64,000 nucleotides of DNA, from contig CALNXK010000046.1 of assembly GCA_942486035.1 (NCBI GenBank), positions 147,501 through 211,500 on the forward strand, in the 5' to 3' direction. Of the stretch, positions 45,533 through 56,460 are shown one piece after another. The position numbers were made by a program, and so were the translations under genes. The first letter of the stretch is position 1; the number at the start of each line of letters is the position of its first letter. Under the pieces are notes generated by a model, which saw nothing but the letters and a program-made list of their open reading frames with translations, did no database searches and was not told where the DNA came from. This stretch comes from Porites lobata (taxonomy: Eukaryota > Cnidaria > Anthozoa > Scleractinia > Poritidae).

Positions 45533-47549
45533 GACGGTGAGGGTAAAAGAAGGAATGAGTTTGCGGAATGGCATGTGGCATGGCTTGGGGAATGACATAA
45601 CTATGCGGAATTTAATTTATCGAAAATGGTGCAAACAAATAAATTAAACAGGAAAGCATGCGCGCGTCTCTGCCGCACCTTTTCTGGTGCCAATTTGAAG
45701 GATCAACCGCTTTGCCGGTCCATTTATTACTGCTTTTAAAACAAGGTTAAAAATTGAAACACAGCTGATAGTTCAAGTTCAAGATCAAGTTTATCAAAAA
45801 CACTTTGGATGCATGCCATAATTAATCCTTGTCCGCAAAGTAACCTACTGGGTCCTACTGCTAATCGAGACGGGAAGGAAAAGTAAAAAAAGTTACAATA
45901 ATACGGTTGAAACATAGCAATGAAGTTAAATTAACAAGACAGATAATACATATATTTCAAAATAGGTAAATGAAACAAGGTATGAATGAGATTAAAGTGA
46001 CAATTTCATATTTACCAAATATGTCAATAAAGTACGCAGGCCAACATAAGTATCCTCCTGTATCAAAATATCCAGTAGCCGACTCTGTAAGGTATTCTTA
46101 AATTTATATTTAGGTAGAACACGATCACTGTCGGGAATACTATGCCATATTTTTGCACCAATTCTTGAAAAGGAGTTCTTTACTTGGTCCGTTCTCGAGT
46201 GCCTTATATAGAAATTGCCAGTACACCAATACTTGATATACACCAGTACTTGATAAGTCATCGATAACTCTTTCTAAAATAAACTGAAACGGTTCTTTAA
46301 TGACTTCTCTTTTCCAGTGAAGCGCAGTGAAAGTACGAAAACATGTCAAGTTTAACCAGTCTTCTATCGAGTTTTTACTCTCCTCATTACATAGAAAATC
46401 ATCGTAACGGTAGACGAGGTAAAATAGAACGGAGGAAGGGAAAGGACACTGGGAACGAGGATGGTAGGAAATGGCAGACTCGGTAGTCCCAAATGAAATA
46501 AACAAATATAAAGCCTCGCAAATACGTGCAGAAGTATCGTGTCGTAAATCTGTCTGGATTTTTAGGGGTATATAACCTCTACTTCTTGGCTAGACTCAAA
46601 TCAAGGATGACTCTTTATCGTAACGCTAGAGGGATCTAGAGGGTAAGGAACGCTCGCTGAACGTGAGGTCGAGCTAGCTACAATTCTAGGGATTTTTTAA
46701 TACGGTGAACGAATCAGATCATATTGGAGACTAAATGAACGCCCCGAGTCAAACATTAATCTGTAATCCACAAATCGAGTGAAGCAAATTGCTCTCCAGT
46801 GTCTCCTTTCGACCTTTCCACGTCTCTCTGCACCTCCCTTGGTTGTGTGAGTGCCGGTGTGCGTTTGATCGTGAAAAAATGCTAAAAGTAGGAAGAAAAA
46901 AAAAAGAAAAGAAAAGAAAGAAAGAGAAAAAGCACACAAACTCAATTGCAAGGATTCGAGCTCGTGCTTCTCCGCCAGCTGTTATTAGCTTCGCGCGCCT
47001 GAAACTTTACCACGCAGCCAAGGAAACGAAATACAAGATACCGTCGATCTCTGAATATTATGTCACGATCACGCGACCCACCGTCTGAAAAAGAAACACT
47101 TCTCACGTGGTTTCAAATGTAAATAAAGGTAAAAAAAGTGAAGTTGATCGTGCAAATATCTTTTGCAGAAAAAAAGTTAAAGTAGAAGGGAGCCGGTGAC
47201 CCTTCAAAACATCTCAAGGGCAGACTTTTGTGATGTAGTATCGGTGCTGCCATGCAGCCCGACTAATAAAGGCAAGCAGAATGTATTTGATGCTGTGCGA
47301 AAAAAGCTAATGGACCGTGAGAAATCAAGGGGTCCTTCCTGGCTTTTTGATTGTCACTGTTGTTGAGCCCGCAACATTAAAAAAGCGGCTGCTTGTGAAT
47401 TGATTGGCGCCAAAAAAGGGTGCAATTTTCAGTTTAATTTATTTCTTTGAGTCATTCTGCTTATATTACATTCCGCATAACTATGTCATTCCTCAAACCA
47501 TGCCACATACCATTCCGCAAATTCATTCCCCCTTTTATCCTCGCCGATT
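45533..47549. mobile_element. About 2-kb TIR element with roughly 75-bp ends
   Basis: GGAATGAGTTTGCGGAATGG and GGCATGG..GGGAATGACATAACTATGCGGAAT near the left are mirrored at 47470-47545 (ATTCCGCATAACTATGTCAT .. CCATTCCGCAAATTCATTCC). Between them lie a minus-strand LINE fragment and unassigned DNA but no transposase. The exact termini and duplication could not be fixed. Confidence 0.65.
45770..46505 (-). pseudogene. 3' fragment of a CR1/L2-like LINE
   Basis: The minus-strand frame at 45992-46261 reads FYIRHSRTDQVKNSFSRIGA, KIWHSIPDSDRVLPKYKFKN and TLQSRLLDILIQEDTY. This is the characteristic end of a LINE ORF2 protein (FSRIGxxxWNSIP..LP...FK). The adjoining frame to 46505 is the same LINE after a frameshift. 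It lies within the TIR element at 45533-47549. Confidence 0.65.
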
Positions 47550-49642
47550 GATTGTTTGAATAAGACAAAAGCTGTCAAAGCATCAAAGCTATCACAAAGT
47601 GAAACGGGCGAAACGTTCAGTGAATTTGAATGCATAAGAAATGTACTTTTTACGTCCAAAATTAAGTTTCTAAAGGTAAAAAGTGCTTTAAACCCGGACG
47701 AATTGCGGTTCACTAATGGACGTCGTTAAACATGACAATTTGCAATTGAAAGCAGCCTGCTTTAGCCTCGTATGGAGAAGTGCCCTTGAAAACTGAACCT
47801 GAAAGTAAGTTTACCAAAAAATTCTATAAAATAGGCCACTTCCGAGTTCCAAAAACCCTCACTTTCAAAATGAGGCTAGGTGCACAACCTTTCTTGTGGA
47901 AATGAGTTTTATTTACATGAGAATGAAAAATGATTTCCATATCAAAAGGCTGAGCACCTATCCTGGTTTTGACACAGAGACTCGGCGGAACTCGGAACTG
48001 GCCTCTTCGCCGACGTTTTCTCAGAAGTGATGCTGTGGTCTCGCGATCGTGTTTTGAGCTAATGTTATGAATGAACAATAGCCCAAAATTAAAAAGACAG
48101 ACAGAGAAGTTACTTATTGAAAACTTTTATTCAAAACTAAGTAGTTTATCGTTGAAAACAAGCAAAATCGGATGAGCGCATGGCAAAATTCAACACAAAA
48201 TCCATCTATTTTGTAATTTTCTTTAGCGTCTATTACAAGCGTTTGTGAAACATTTATACATTACATAAATTCCCATTAAAAACGTAATTTTCTTGACCAT
48301 AGAGTAAAAAATGTACCTGAAAATTCTTCAAAAACTTCGCTGCCTTGGTTGAATTTCAAAACAGGACATCTTGCGCTTCGCCGGGAAGAAAACTGTTGCT
48401 GAATTCCTCGAGGGACGATTTCGTAACCAAACGCTTTCTTTAGTCCACAAAAAGAAAACTGAACATTCATTCGAACTTTCCCTCTCCATTTTTGTCTTTT
48501 AACGGTTTACTTTTAACCCAATACCTAATGCCTATGGTGTGATTCACAGATGACGTGACAGCTTTAACTCCGTGTTTTATACTCTTCGCATAAAACATGC
48601 TTTTTCAACCAGTCTTATTGCGTGTTGTCTCCGGCGGAAATTTATTATAATAAATGATAAATAACAGGTGACTCAGGTGGAGATCTGTCGCCTTCTGACC
48701 CACGAAAACAAGGACAAAGATTCACTAAAGAGACAGTAGCGATAAAATAACTAAAGGAAGGCGAACAAGCAAAAAGGGCCGAGAATGAATTAATAATAGC
48801 AGAGAACTTTTCAAGATTAAACAGGTTTGAAAAGATAGAAGTTCGGTAATAACAATGAAATCTCTCAAAACCAAAACCACGTAAAGATCATGATTAGAGA
48901 TTTATTTCATCAATCAATTCCTTTATTGTCAATAGTCCTATTTTTATGCCTTTTTAAATTTTTTTTGGTATTCCAATTTAATACTGTTGCTGTTAATTCT
49001 GTTATTATTTTAGACAGGGAATAGTCAAACATGTGCTTAAGGGCGGTTTCCATTTGTCAGAACTGGCCGGCTGGGCCATTCCCGTCGTAATAAGAATTTC
49101 ACTTTTAATCAAAACTATCCAGCCAGATCATCTCAAATCCTAAATAGCATGCACAAAGGAAATAGGTTTTTATCAAAAACTCTTGGAAAGAGCCTATTCC
49201 ATTTTCAAAATGACCAGTCCAGCAATGGGCAGTTCTGACTTTTGGAGAGCGACTCAAGTTAAACAGACGAAATAAAAGGATAATACTACTTTGATGACCG
49301 CAATGGGTGATAAATTAAAGTTCTTTATTCGTTATATGAGGGTCTCTCCCACTGATAATTGTTATTGTCAAGGTTGCCAACTAAAAGATGTGTCAGGCTT
49401 GAACAAATTAAAAATGCAGGAGATGTGCATTTTCGCACTCTCTTTTAAGTCGATCCTTCTTCTCCTTTTTTCTAGCTTGAAATGTTTTTCATTTGATTGA
49501 CTTTGGGGCTGCCCACCCTCTAAGATAATTTTTGTTTAGGAGAAAACGTTCAATAGCAGATACACTTATGATACCACCAAATCAAAACGGTGGAAATGCG
49601 GTGATCTATCATAATAAATGTTTCTTCCTTAATTTCTTTAAG
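47550..49642. other. Unassigned intron sequence
   Basis: AT-rich; short open frames only. No exon, RNA gene or bounded repeat is recognised. Confidence 0.4.
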
Positions 49643-49720
49643 ATACGCGATACGAACAAACATAAAGACAGTTAGCCTTCGATCTTTCCACGGCCTTCAG
49701 GACAACTTCACGACTAATAT
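49643..49720 (+). CDS. Final LRR-type exon of host gene (78 bp)
   Basis: Reads YAIRTNIKTVSLRSFHGLQD then NFTTN. The acceptor is ATTTCTTTAAG and the donor is GTAAGT (49721). It keeps the phase of the earlier exons and joins through a split codon to GLEQDD at 51437. The NxIxTVxxxSFxG part fits an LRR; the end departs from the consensus, as expected at the C-terminal edge of the repeat domain. Confidence 0.7.
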
Positions 49721-50349
49721 GTAAGTACACTTTCTACACTTTTGTCACGCTAAGTCTTTCCTTCATTCTTCATCACTAAATGGCGGGTGAAAAGCAGTCA
49801 ACTATCTCGTCTAGTGTTGTCGCAAATGTGATGAGTTAAGAGCTATAATGGGATGAGTTTAACAGTACGATGTGGAGAATATTTACTTATCAGGCGTACA
49901 CTTCCTTATTCTTTTATTGTTCAGAGTTAAGATTTCAGTTGCTCTATTGTTAAAAAAGTGGATACTATCAAGCTAAATAGTTGAGGTTAATCTTTTACCT
50001 TCCTGTACAAAACAGAATACCTGTAGTTTTCCTGCTACCTAAACTCTCCTAGGCAAACGGTTAATTTTTCCCACTTCGTCGATGGCTCACAGGAGTAGGG
50101 ACAATACATGTGAAGCGAAACTTTGCTTAGCATTTTTCCCCCTTTCCCTCGCTGTTTTGCAGTTTTCTCTCGTCAAAACAGTACAACTGAATAGTTTTTT
50201 TTTTTACAAAAATGCTTAAAACGTGTACGTGTCCGTCTGTAAAATTCGTCTTTTCCCTTACTATTGCATATGAGGGTCCAGATTTAAGAGGAAATTTGAG
50301 GAATACAATAGCTTTCGCGGATTCACAAACAGAAAACAAACGTGTAAAA

Positions 50350-51148
50350 GAGGGTCTCATTAATGGGGTGGTGGCTTTTACGGTTATCGGCTAAAATTTT
50401 GGCTATTTTACGGCTATCGGTTAATGTTTTTCAGTTACGAATAACAAAAAAGTTCAAAATTAATTTCTTTTGTTTCAAAGAGTTAAATATTAATAAACGT
50501 GCATTTTTTGCATCTTCAAAGCAAAATTAAGGTCTTAGGATCATCTCGGGATAAAAGGAAGCTATTCTTTTGAAAAATTTAACATTTGATAGATCATACT
50601 TTTACAAAGTATTCCATTTCTAAGAGTGTTTTACGCATATAAAAATGTCAATAGTCAATTTAAAAATAATCTTTGTGAGAAAGCAAAAGCAGACACGCGA
50701 ACGCCCAACTCAAGGCTGGGGGGGGGGGACATCCATTTATATCAGAAATAGCCGTTTTCACACTAGAGACGGATTTTTCATGACAGATGGGTTATCCGTT
50801 TGATAATTCGCGTCGATAGGAAGTGCGTCTTAATTTGAAAATGGAATGGTTTTAATTTTGAATGAACCATCCGCCTGACTTTACCTGCCAATTTTGACGG
50901 ACAGTTTGAAGATGGATTATCCGTTTCAGATAGCCTGGGTACAGTCGTCCCCCCCCTTCCCCCCTCCCCTACAGACATCCCTTCCGCAACCATTAAGTGA
51001 GTTTACCAAATCTAGGGAACAATTACCTTTAAGGTTCACTCTTTTTTACCCTATTTGCGGCTAAAGGTTAAAATTTTTGGCCGTTTTACGGCTATCGACT
51101 GAATTTTTGGCCGTTTTACGCCTATCGGTTAACCCTATTGAGACTCTC
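50350..51148. mobile_element. GAGGGTCT-family DNA element, copy D
   Basis: Starts GAGGGTCTCATTAATGGGG and ends ACCCTATTGAGACTCTC. It is flanked by GTAAAA on both sides (50344-50349, 51149-51154), again 6 bp. Subterminal words TTTTACGGCTATCGG repeat at both ends. Homologous to copy B over the first about 400 bp. It includes the left end of the CACACTAGAG MITE (50748) and G/C homopolymers. 799 bp, non-coding. Confidence 0.85.
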
Positions 51149-51436
51149 GTAAAACTTCCTCAACAATTGCGCCGGGACGCGATTGTATCATCTGCAGATT
51201 TCTTTCCGCCTTCCAAACTTAGCGATTCTTATCACCTCTCTACTGCTCTTTTTCAATAGAAGTTTGGAAGAAGGAAAAATTGGGATTATGAAATTGGGGA
51301 AAGCAAGATCAACAACAACAGTTTATCTGTGAGTTAATTAACATAACAACAAAGATATGAAAAATTTGAATATGTGCTGCTATTTTTTCACTTTATCATT
51401 AGCCCCTTGTCTTTTTTCTCTTATTTTTCACTTTAG

Positions 51437-51636
51437 CGGCTTAGAGCAGGATGACTCTAAATATATCGACATCTCTCGGACTTATGTACCTATTGAAGTT
51501 AAAAACGAACTACTGTCGGCTTTTAAACGATCTGGATTTGCCAATCAAGTTGGAGAATACAAATTACTACCATGTTCACTGGGGTGGTTCGTTAATGCCT
51601 CCTCTAAAGACAATATTTGCAAAGAGTGTCCAGCAG
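51437..51636 (+). CDS. Cys-rich linker exon of host LRR gene
   Basis: A 200-bp exon has acceptor TCACTTTAG and donor GTAAAT (51637). It reads GLEQDDSKYIDISRTYVPIE, an amphipathic stretch, then LLPCSLGWFVNASSKDNICK and ECPAG. It ends in phase 1, which matches the next exon to give ECPAG-GFYS. The CxxGxFxN..C..CPxG pattern resembles the ephrin-receptor-like GCC2/GCC3 module, found in large LRR/Cys-rich anthozoan membrane proteins that I recall as multi-copy. The role is presumably extracellular recognition; ligand unknown. Confidence 0.75.
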
Positions 51637-51745
51637 GTAAATTAGCTCTTAATCTAGTTGACAATACATCTTTAATCGTGGAGATAACATCAACTTGCCT
51701 TTGATATATACATTTTGTTCTCATCGTTTAACTTTATAGAGTATC

Positions 51746-51803
51746 TACCCTGGGTACCAGAGGTACCGAGACCGCGCTAGAAAAGTCTCTGGCACTCAGG
51801 GTA
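51746..51803. repeat. Short hairpin MITE (TACCCTGGGTACCAGAG ends)
   Basis: TACCCTGGGTACCAGAG (51746) is inverted as CTCTGGCACTCAGGGTA (to 51803). TA sits at both borders. It is 58 bp with a GC-rich loop. Confidence 0.65.
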
Positions 51804-53035
51804 TAAAGTATCAGATGAAGTGTGTTTATTTCTTAATTTCTTAATAGAATACTTAATGCACAGACGATCTTTCGGATGTCTACAATTTTTTTAAAAACAA
51901 AGGACACATCTCGTGATTTTTTTTGTCTGATTGAAAAGCAAAGTAAATCCATTTCCGTAGTCTAACATTGACGATGTTGATCCACTAAAATAGGATAATG
52001 ATAATGGTTAGCAAATACAGTAACAATTTCCGATCAGGTATTGGAACTGAGTTAAATTTGTACTCACGATAATTAGAGGCTGCTATCTTTTTAAATTACC
52101 TGACTACCGTTGGCTGCAAGTTACAAAATGCATGAATCTAACATCCTGCACAAATCCTCAGCTAATATGAAGTAAACGTTTAATTGTTTTGATTATACCA
52201 TGGGATTAGGATTCAGTAGCCTAAACTAACGTGCGTTATCTCGGTGGTTGTTTTTAGCTGCTTGTCTCGCTAAAAACAAAACTACTTCTGGGACCAGGTT
52301 TAATTACGTTGAAACTTGTCTACTCTATAATAATCCATGAACCTTACTAAAATAGGAGAGCCGACCTTTCAAGAACCTTAATTGCATTCAGTCATTTTTA
52401 ACCCTGTTTTGTAGGCGTACAAGTGCCTCCGACCCCACCCCCTCCCAAAGAACGAGACAGGCTAACGTTATCGCTAAAAAAAAACTTTGTACCCATTCAG
52501 CCAAACAAATAAAGCGATGAAATGTCATTTACGACCTTATAACTTCATTAGTGTAAAAGTTAGCATTTTCACTATTTTAGCTATTTTTCTCTACCTTAGA
52601 ATCCAATTTCGTTGATGCTGTTGTGTAAATATTGCAGCACTTCTTAAGCTTGATCAATCGAAAATTCACCCGATGAATTCACTTTTGGCCCACTGGAGAA
52701 GGTGTGGGGTAAAAAGGGACGGAAAAAACTCTAAGTACTCACATTATTAGTCCTTATACGGCACTTTTTATATGACCACGTAGCATACATGTTTCTTTCT
52801 CCCTTACCCATGGGCAGAAGTGGTGTATCCTAAGATTTCTTACGTGGGCAACTAAACTCTAGCTTGAATTTCATCCCATTGCTTCGAGTCGCCGTTTTCT
52901 ACTGACTGAGGGAGAAATAACGACTCGACGTAATCGGATGAAATTCAGGCTAGCTTTAAAACTCCAGTTTCAGGTCTAATTCGTAGAGTTCTTGAGAAAA
53001 CTTGTCCTAAATCATCCACCTCATTCTTAACTTTC
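51804..53035. other. Intron with one small inverted repeat
   Basis: CTAGCTTGAATTTCATCC (52859) is inverted as GGATGAAATTCAGGCTAG (to 52953), with inner GAGTCG/CGACTC arms, a 95-bp palindromic MITE. Otherwise AT-rich without exons. Confidence 0.55.
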
Positions 53036-54870
53036 TTTAAAGGGAACCTCCACTTCAACAAAAAGATAACTTTAAATTACAGGAAATAACTGTTACAGTC
53101 AAGTCAATCTAAAATATTTTTAAAGAAAGCGTTTGTATCCGAAAGAAATAACTTTTAGATTCGCCTATTTTTGTTTTCAAATTTTGCGGGCGTCGCCATC
53201 TTGAATAATTGTGACGTGTTACGGTTGCCCTATTGTTATTAAACAAAAGCTCTTTGTGTCAGAATAGCCTGAGTATCAGGCCTTCCTACGGGGCTAGGGA
53301 AGAGGAGATTTTAGATGGGGGAGGGGGGAGGGAGAGAAGAGAAAGGAAGGCCTGACACAAAACCATTCAGCAAATCGTGTGACACATCCAAAATCTGGAT
53401 GTGGCAGTGATTGGATAACACACAATACCCCCTGACGTCACCGACCGCAAGAGCGATCGGCAAGGAGACGGTCATTGAAATTTTTCATAGATGTTTTGAT
53501 TTCATGTTACCGGTATGTGATGCTTTTACAGACAGAGACGCAGAGAGGAATTCAAAAAGGCTCTAGAGGGCGCTCTCAAGTTCTTTCCTGGAATAAAAAT
53601 AAAACCCGAGCAAGAATTGTGTTTTCAAGGCCTCGTAGTTTAAAGAAAACATGTACTCGAAGTAAGGAAAAGCCTCATATACCATCTTCGGCCGAAACTA
53701 TGTCCAAGTATTGGTTTCACAAGACCGGGACAAAGAAGACGATATCACTGTTTCAGATATCTAAGTTCAGATTTACAACATCCTGCCGTTAAAAGGGTAT
53801 TGTTACTGTAAATGAAAATAGAGCGAGGTGGCCATGTATTGAGATAGCCGCGGGGATAGCCGACAGCACCAATGCTTTTAAAAAGCTTGACTTTGCTTGT
53901 TGCGGTTACGATAACGTACGTGATTGGAATTCGTTCGCTTCCTCTTCCAAAATCTTCTCACTTTTGAAATGTCTTAAGCTCAAGCGGGCGCCATCATATT
54001 TCGCCAACGAGATTGACCTTTGCTGTAGGCTCTCACTTGTTTTGAACTTGTAACAGCTTTCACGAGCTCTCTGTGAAGTGGTGGAATCTGCTGCCGCTTG
54101 ATAATTTCTAGGCATAGGTGTGTCACTATCGAACTTCCTATATATTCTTACAGCTCCTTTCAACCACCCGAGAATACGAGGGATAACACCAGCTTTTTAG
54201 CTGCCAGACAAGCGCCTGATTTAACTCTGTAAACAAAAGCAATTTACAATTTTCCGGGCACACGTTTGTTTACAAACAGAGCGTTGGCGATCTTACACTA
54301 GCACAATTCCTAAACCCTGTTATAATTCCTCATAAACGGCAGGTTTTACATTACAAGTATTCGAAAACTCCTCATTGGAGGTTTCAGAAAAAAGCGAAAT
54401 CGTAGCAACACAAGCACCGGAGCTCGGCTCGACCGTTAAGTGAGATTTATTTTAGGCGAGCTTTTTGACACGTGAAGCTGACAACCCAATGACCGGAAGT
54501 GATTTTGATTGGATGGTATCGAATCATGCTGTGTGAGGGTGGAAGGCTCCAGTAAAAGCATCTGTGTCAGGCGTTTCTTTCCTTCACCTCTCTTCCTTTT
54601 TCGCTTCCATTTTTCCCCTTTTCCCCAGAAACGCCTGATACTCAGGCTATGTCAGAACAATAGAGCGACCGTAACACGTCACAATTATTCAAGATGGCGG
54701 CGCCCGCGAAATTTGAAAGTGAAAATAAGCGATTTTAAAATTCACTTTTCCTGATATAAACACTTTTTTTAAGGACAAATTTCGAACAAATTTGTTTATC
54801 AACATAATTTTATTCGATGGGCTCCTGATTTAAACTTATTCTGTAGTAAGAGTGGAGGTTCCTTTTAAAA
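53036..54870. mobile_element. Long-TIR MITE, interrupted by a nested element
   Basis: AAAGGGAACCTCCACT (left) matches AGTGGAGGTTCCTTTT (right, to about 54870) in inverted form. The inner parts of the arms (GCCATCTTGAATAATTGTG, GACGTGTTACGG) continue to the insertion point of the nested element, so the original unit was about 440 bp with about 200-bp TIRs. AT-rich flanks (TTTAAA-like) blur the exact termini. Confidence 0.75.
53265..54649. mobile_element. Nested hAT-like element with 8-bp duplication
   Basis: Ends TAGCCTGAGTATCAGGC and GCCTGATACTCAGGCTA. TGTCAGAA is duplicated on both sides (53257-53264, 54650-54657). Eight-base duplications are the hallmark of hAT transposons. The interior (1385 bp) has a plus-strand frame at 53475-53792 with a basic segment, but no hAT transposase or dimerisation motif, so it is non-autonomous. 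Confidence 0.8.
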
Positions 54871-56153
54871 TAGCTACTTGATTTATTCATCGTTTTGTTG
54901 AGAAGAAACAATACAGTCAAGCCTCACTCCCGGGAAATAGTCCGGTGATCACTTAATAGAAGTTGACTGCTAAACAGAGGTGTTTTAATATTTAGCAAGT
55001 ATTACGACAAAGAATGTTAAAATTGCGTGGATCGCACATCATCTTATTGTTAGGAACACCAGAAACAGGAAAAAAACACCTATTGTAAACTGCTAACCTT
55101 TATTCCAACAACTTGACTGATTCATTAAGTCATGGAATTTCCAAATCCTTTGAGCCGTAAAAAAGTTTTTAATAAGGCTGCTGGGTGTAATGAAACTGAG
55201 ATTGTCATACAAAAACGGTCTGAAGGGTACAGTTTTGACTTTAATCTCCATGCATGGAACCATAAAAAAATTCCCACAAGCCCCTTATAATCTCTTGAAG
55301 TGTTTGGCCGGGTGAGGTCTCCCTTCGGGATCATCCGACATTTGGCTTAAACGGGTTGTCTCACAAAAGGGTACGATTTTCGGGTCTTGTGTCTAAACTG
55401 GAATACAAGTTTTTCCAGTCGGTTTTTTGAACAGGAGATGGTTTAAAAGTTGGTGGTCCTTGGTCTGGTTTTATAGTACTAACAATAAAAAATCCAATTC
55501 TAAAAAGTATACTTTCTTGTGTGAAAAGGGAAACGAAGATATATTCGTATTATTATTCTTTTTGTTTACACACATTGTCCATTTCGTTGGACTGTCGTCG
55601 TTGTCAAGTTCTTTTTGCCACCCCATGTGGCTAGCTAAGTAAAGAAAGGAGATTTGTTTAGCCTTGAACGTGGAGTTATATTTGAGTTTTACACAAAGTT
55701 ATTACGTTTTCCGTCTACATAAGGTAGTGAAATAGACGGATTCGCTTTCGAACAGATTCAGGGTTTCAAGACCTCGGAGACACCTGCACCCATAACAACT
55801 CTAATACTTTCTCCTTTTGGATGTGTGATGTAAGACAGAAGCTGATGTTCGGTAGATACATTTTATTACTTGACGCAGTACTTTTCTTTATGGCTCGGTA
55901 AACGGACCTAAACTCCTGGGAAAAAGAAAACACAAACTATAAATCTCAAAAGGTGTGTAATAAACTTTAATTGCAAGGTTTGCATGAGCTCAATTTTTTC
56001 TTTCACGGGGTAGTTAATAAAATTTATGCCGTCATAAGTCAATTCAATATTTTTGAGAGTTTAGGTTCCCATTAAATCCCTGTAAGTTTTCTTTTATAAC
56101 ATTTTTCTAATTTCCTTTGGTAGTGATCCATTTTTCATCCTTTCTTTTTCCAG
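54871..56153. other. Intron, unassigned
   Basis: A decayed relative of the TACAGTCAA MITE lies near 54915-54985. No exon is recognised before 56154. Confidence 0.4.
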
Positions 56154-56279
56154 GAGGTTTCTACTCAGACCAGCTGGCTTTTGTAAATGACAGCTGCCTT
56201 CACTGCGAAAATGGGACTTTTGTCCATTACAATAATGCTCCAGGGAAAAGTCCGTTTGATTGTAAGGCATGTCCACAAG
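56154..56279 (+). CDS. Second Cys-rich exon of host LRR gene
   Basis: A 126-bp exon has acceptor CTTTTTCCAG and donor GTGATT (56280). It enters and leaves in phase 1 and reads GGFYSDQLAFVNDSCLHCEN, GTFVHYNNAPGKSPFDCKAC and PQG. Cysteine spacing (C..C..GTF....C..CPxG) matches the previous exon and the GCC2/GCC3-type repeat. Further Cys-rich and transmembrane exons are expected downstream but were not found before the window's end, so the gene is incomplete here. Confidence 0.75.
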
Positions 56280-56335
56280 GTGATTATCTTAAATCCTGGC
56301 AAACTATAGAGTGCAATACACCATTTTCGACATAT

Positions 56336-56460
56336 TAAAATTCATACTTGGCTCCGAGGCTTGGGGGAATAAAACAAAGGAAATGTATTATTCATTGTTG
56401 ACCCTCAAGATGATTTCTTTTGTTTTATTTTCCAAGCCTCGCAGCCAAGTATGAATTTTA
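56336..56460. mobile_element. Palindromic MITE (TAAAATTCATACTTGGCT ends)
   Basis: TAAAATTCATACTTGGCT then GAGGCTTGG..AATAAAACAAA is mirrored by TTTGTTTTATT..CCAAGCCTCG and AGCCAAGTATGAATTTTA. The element is 125 bp and lies 56 bp downstream of the Cys-rich exon. Confidence 0.85.
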
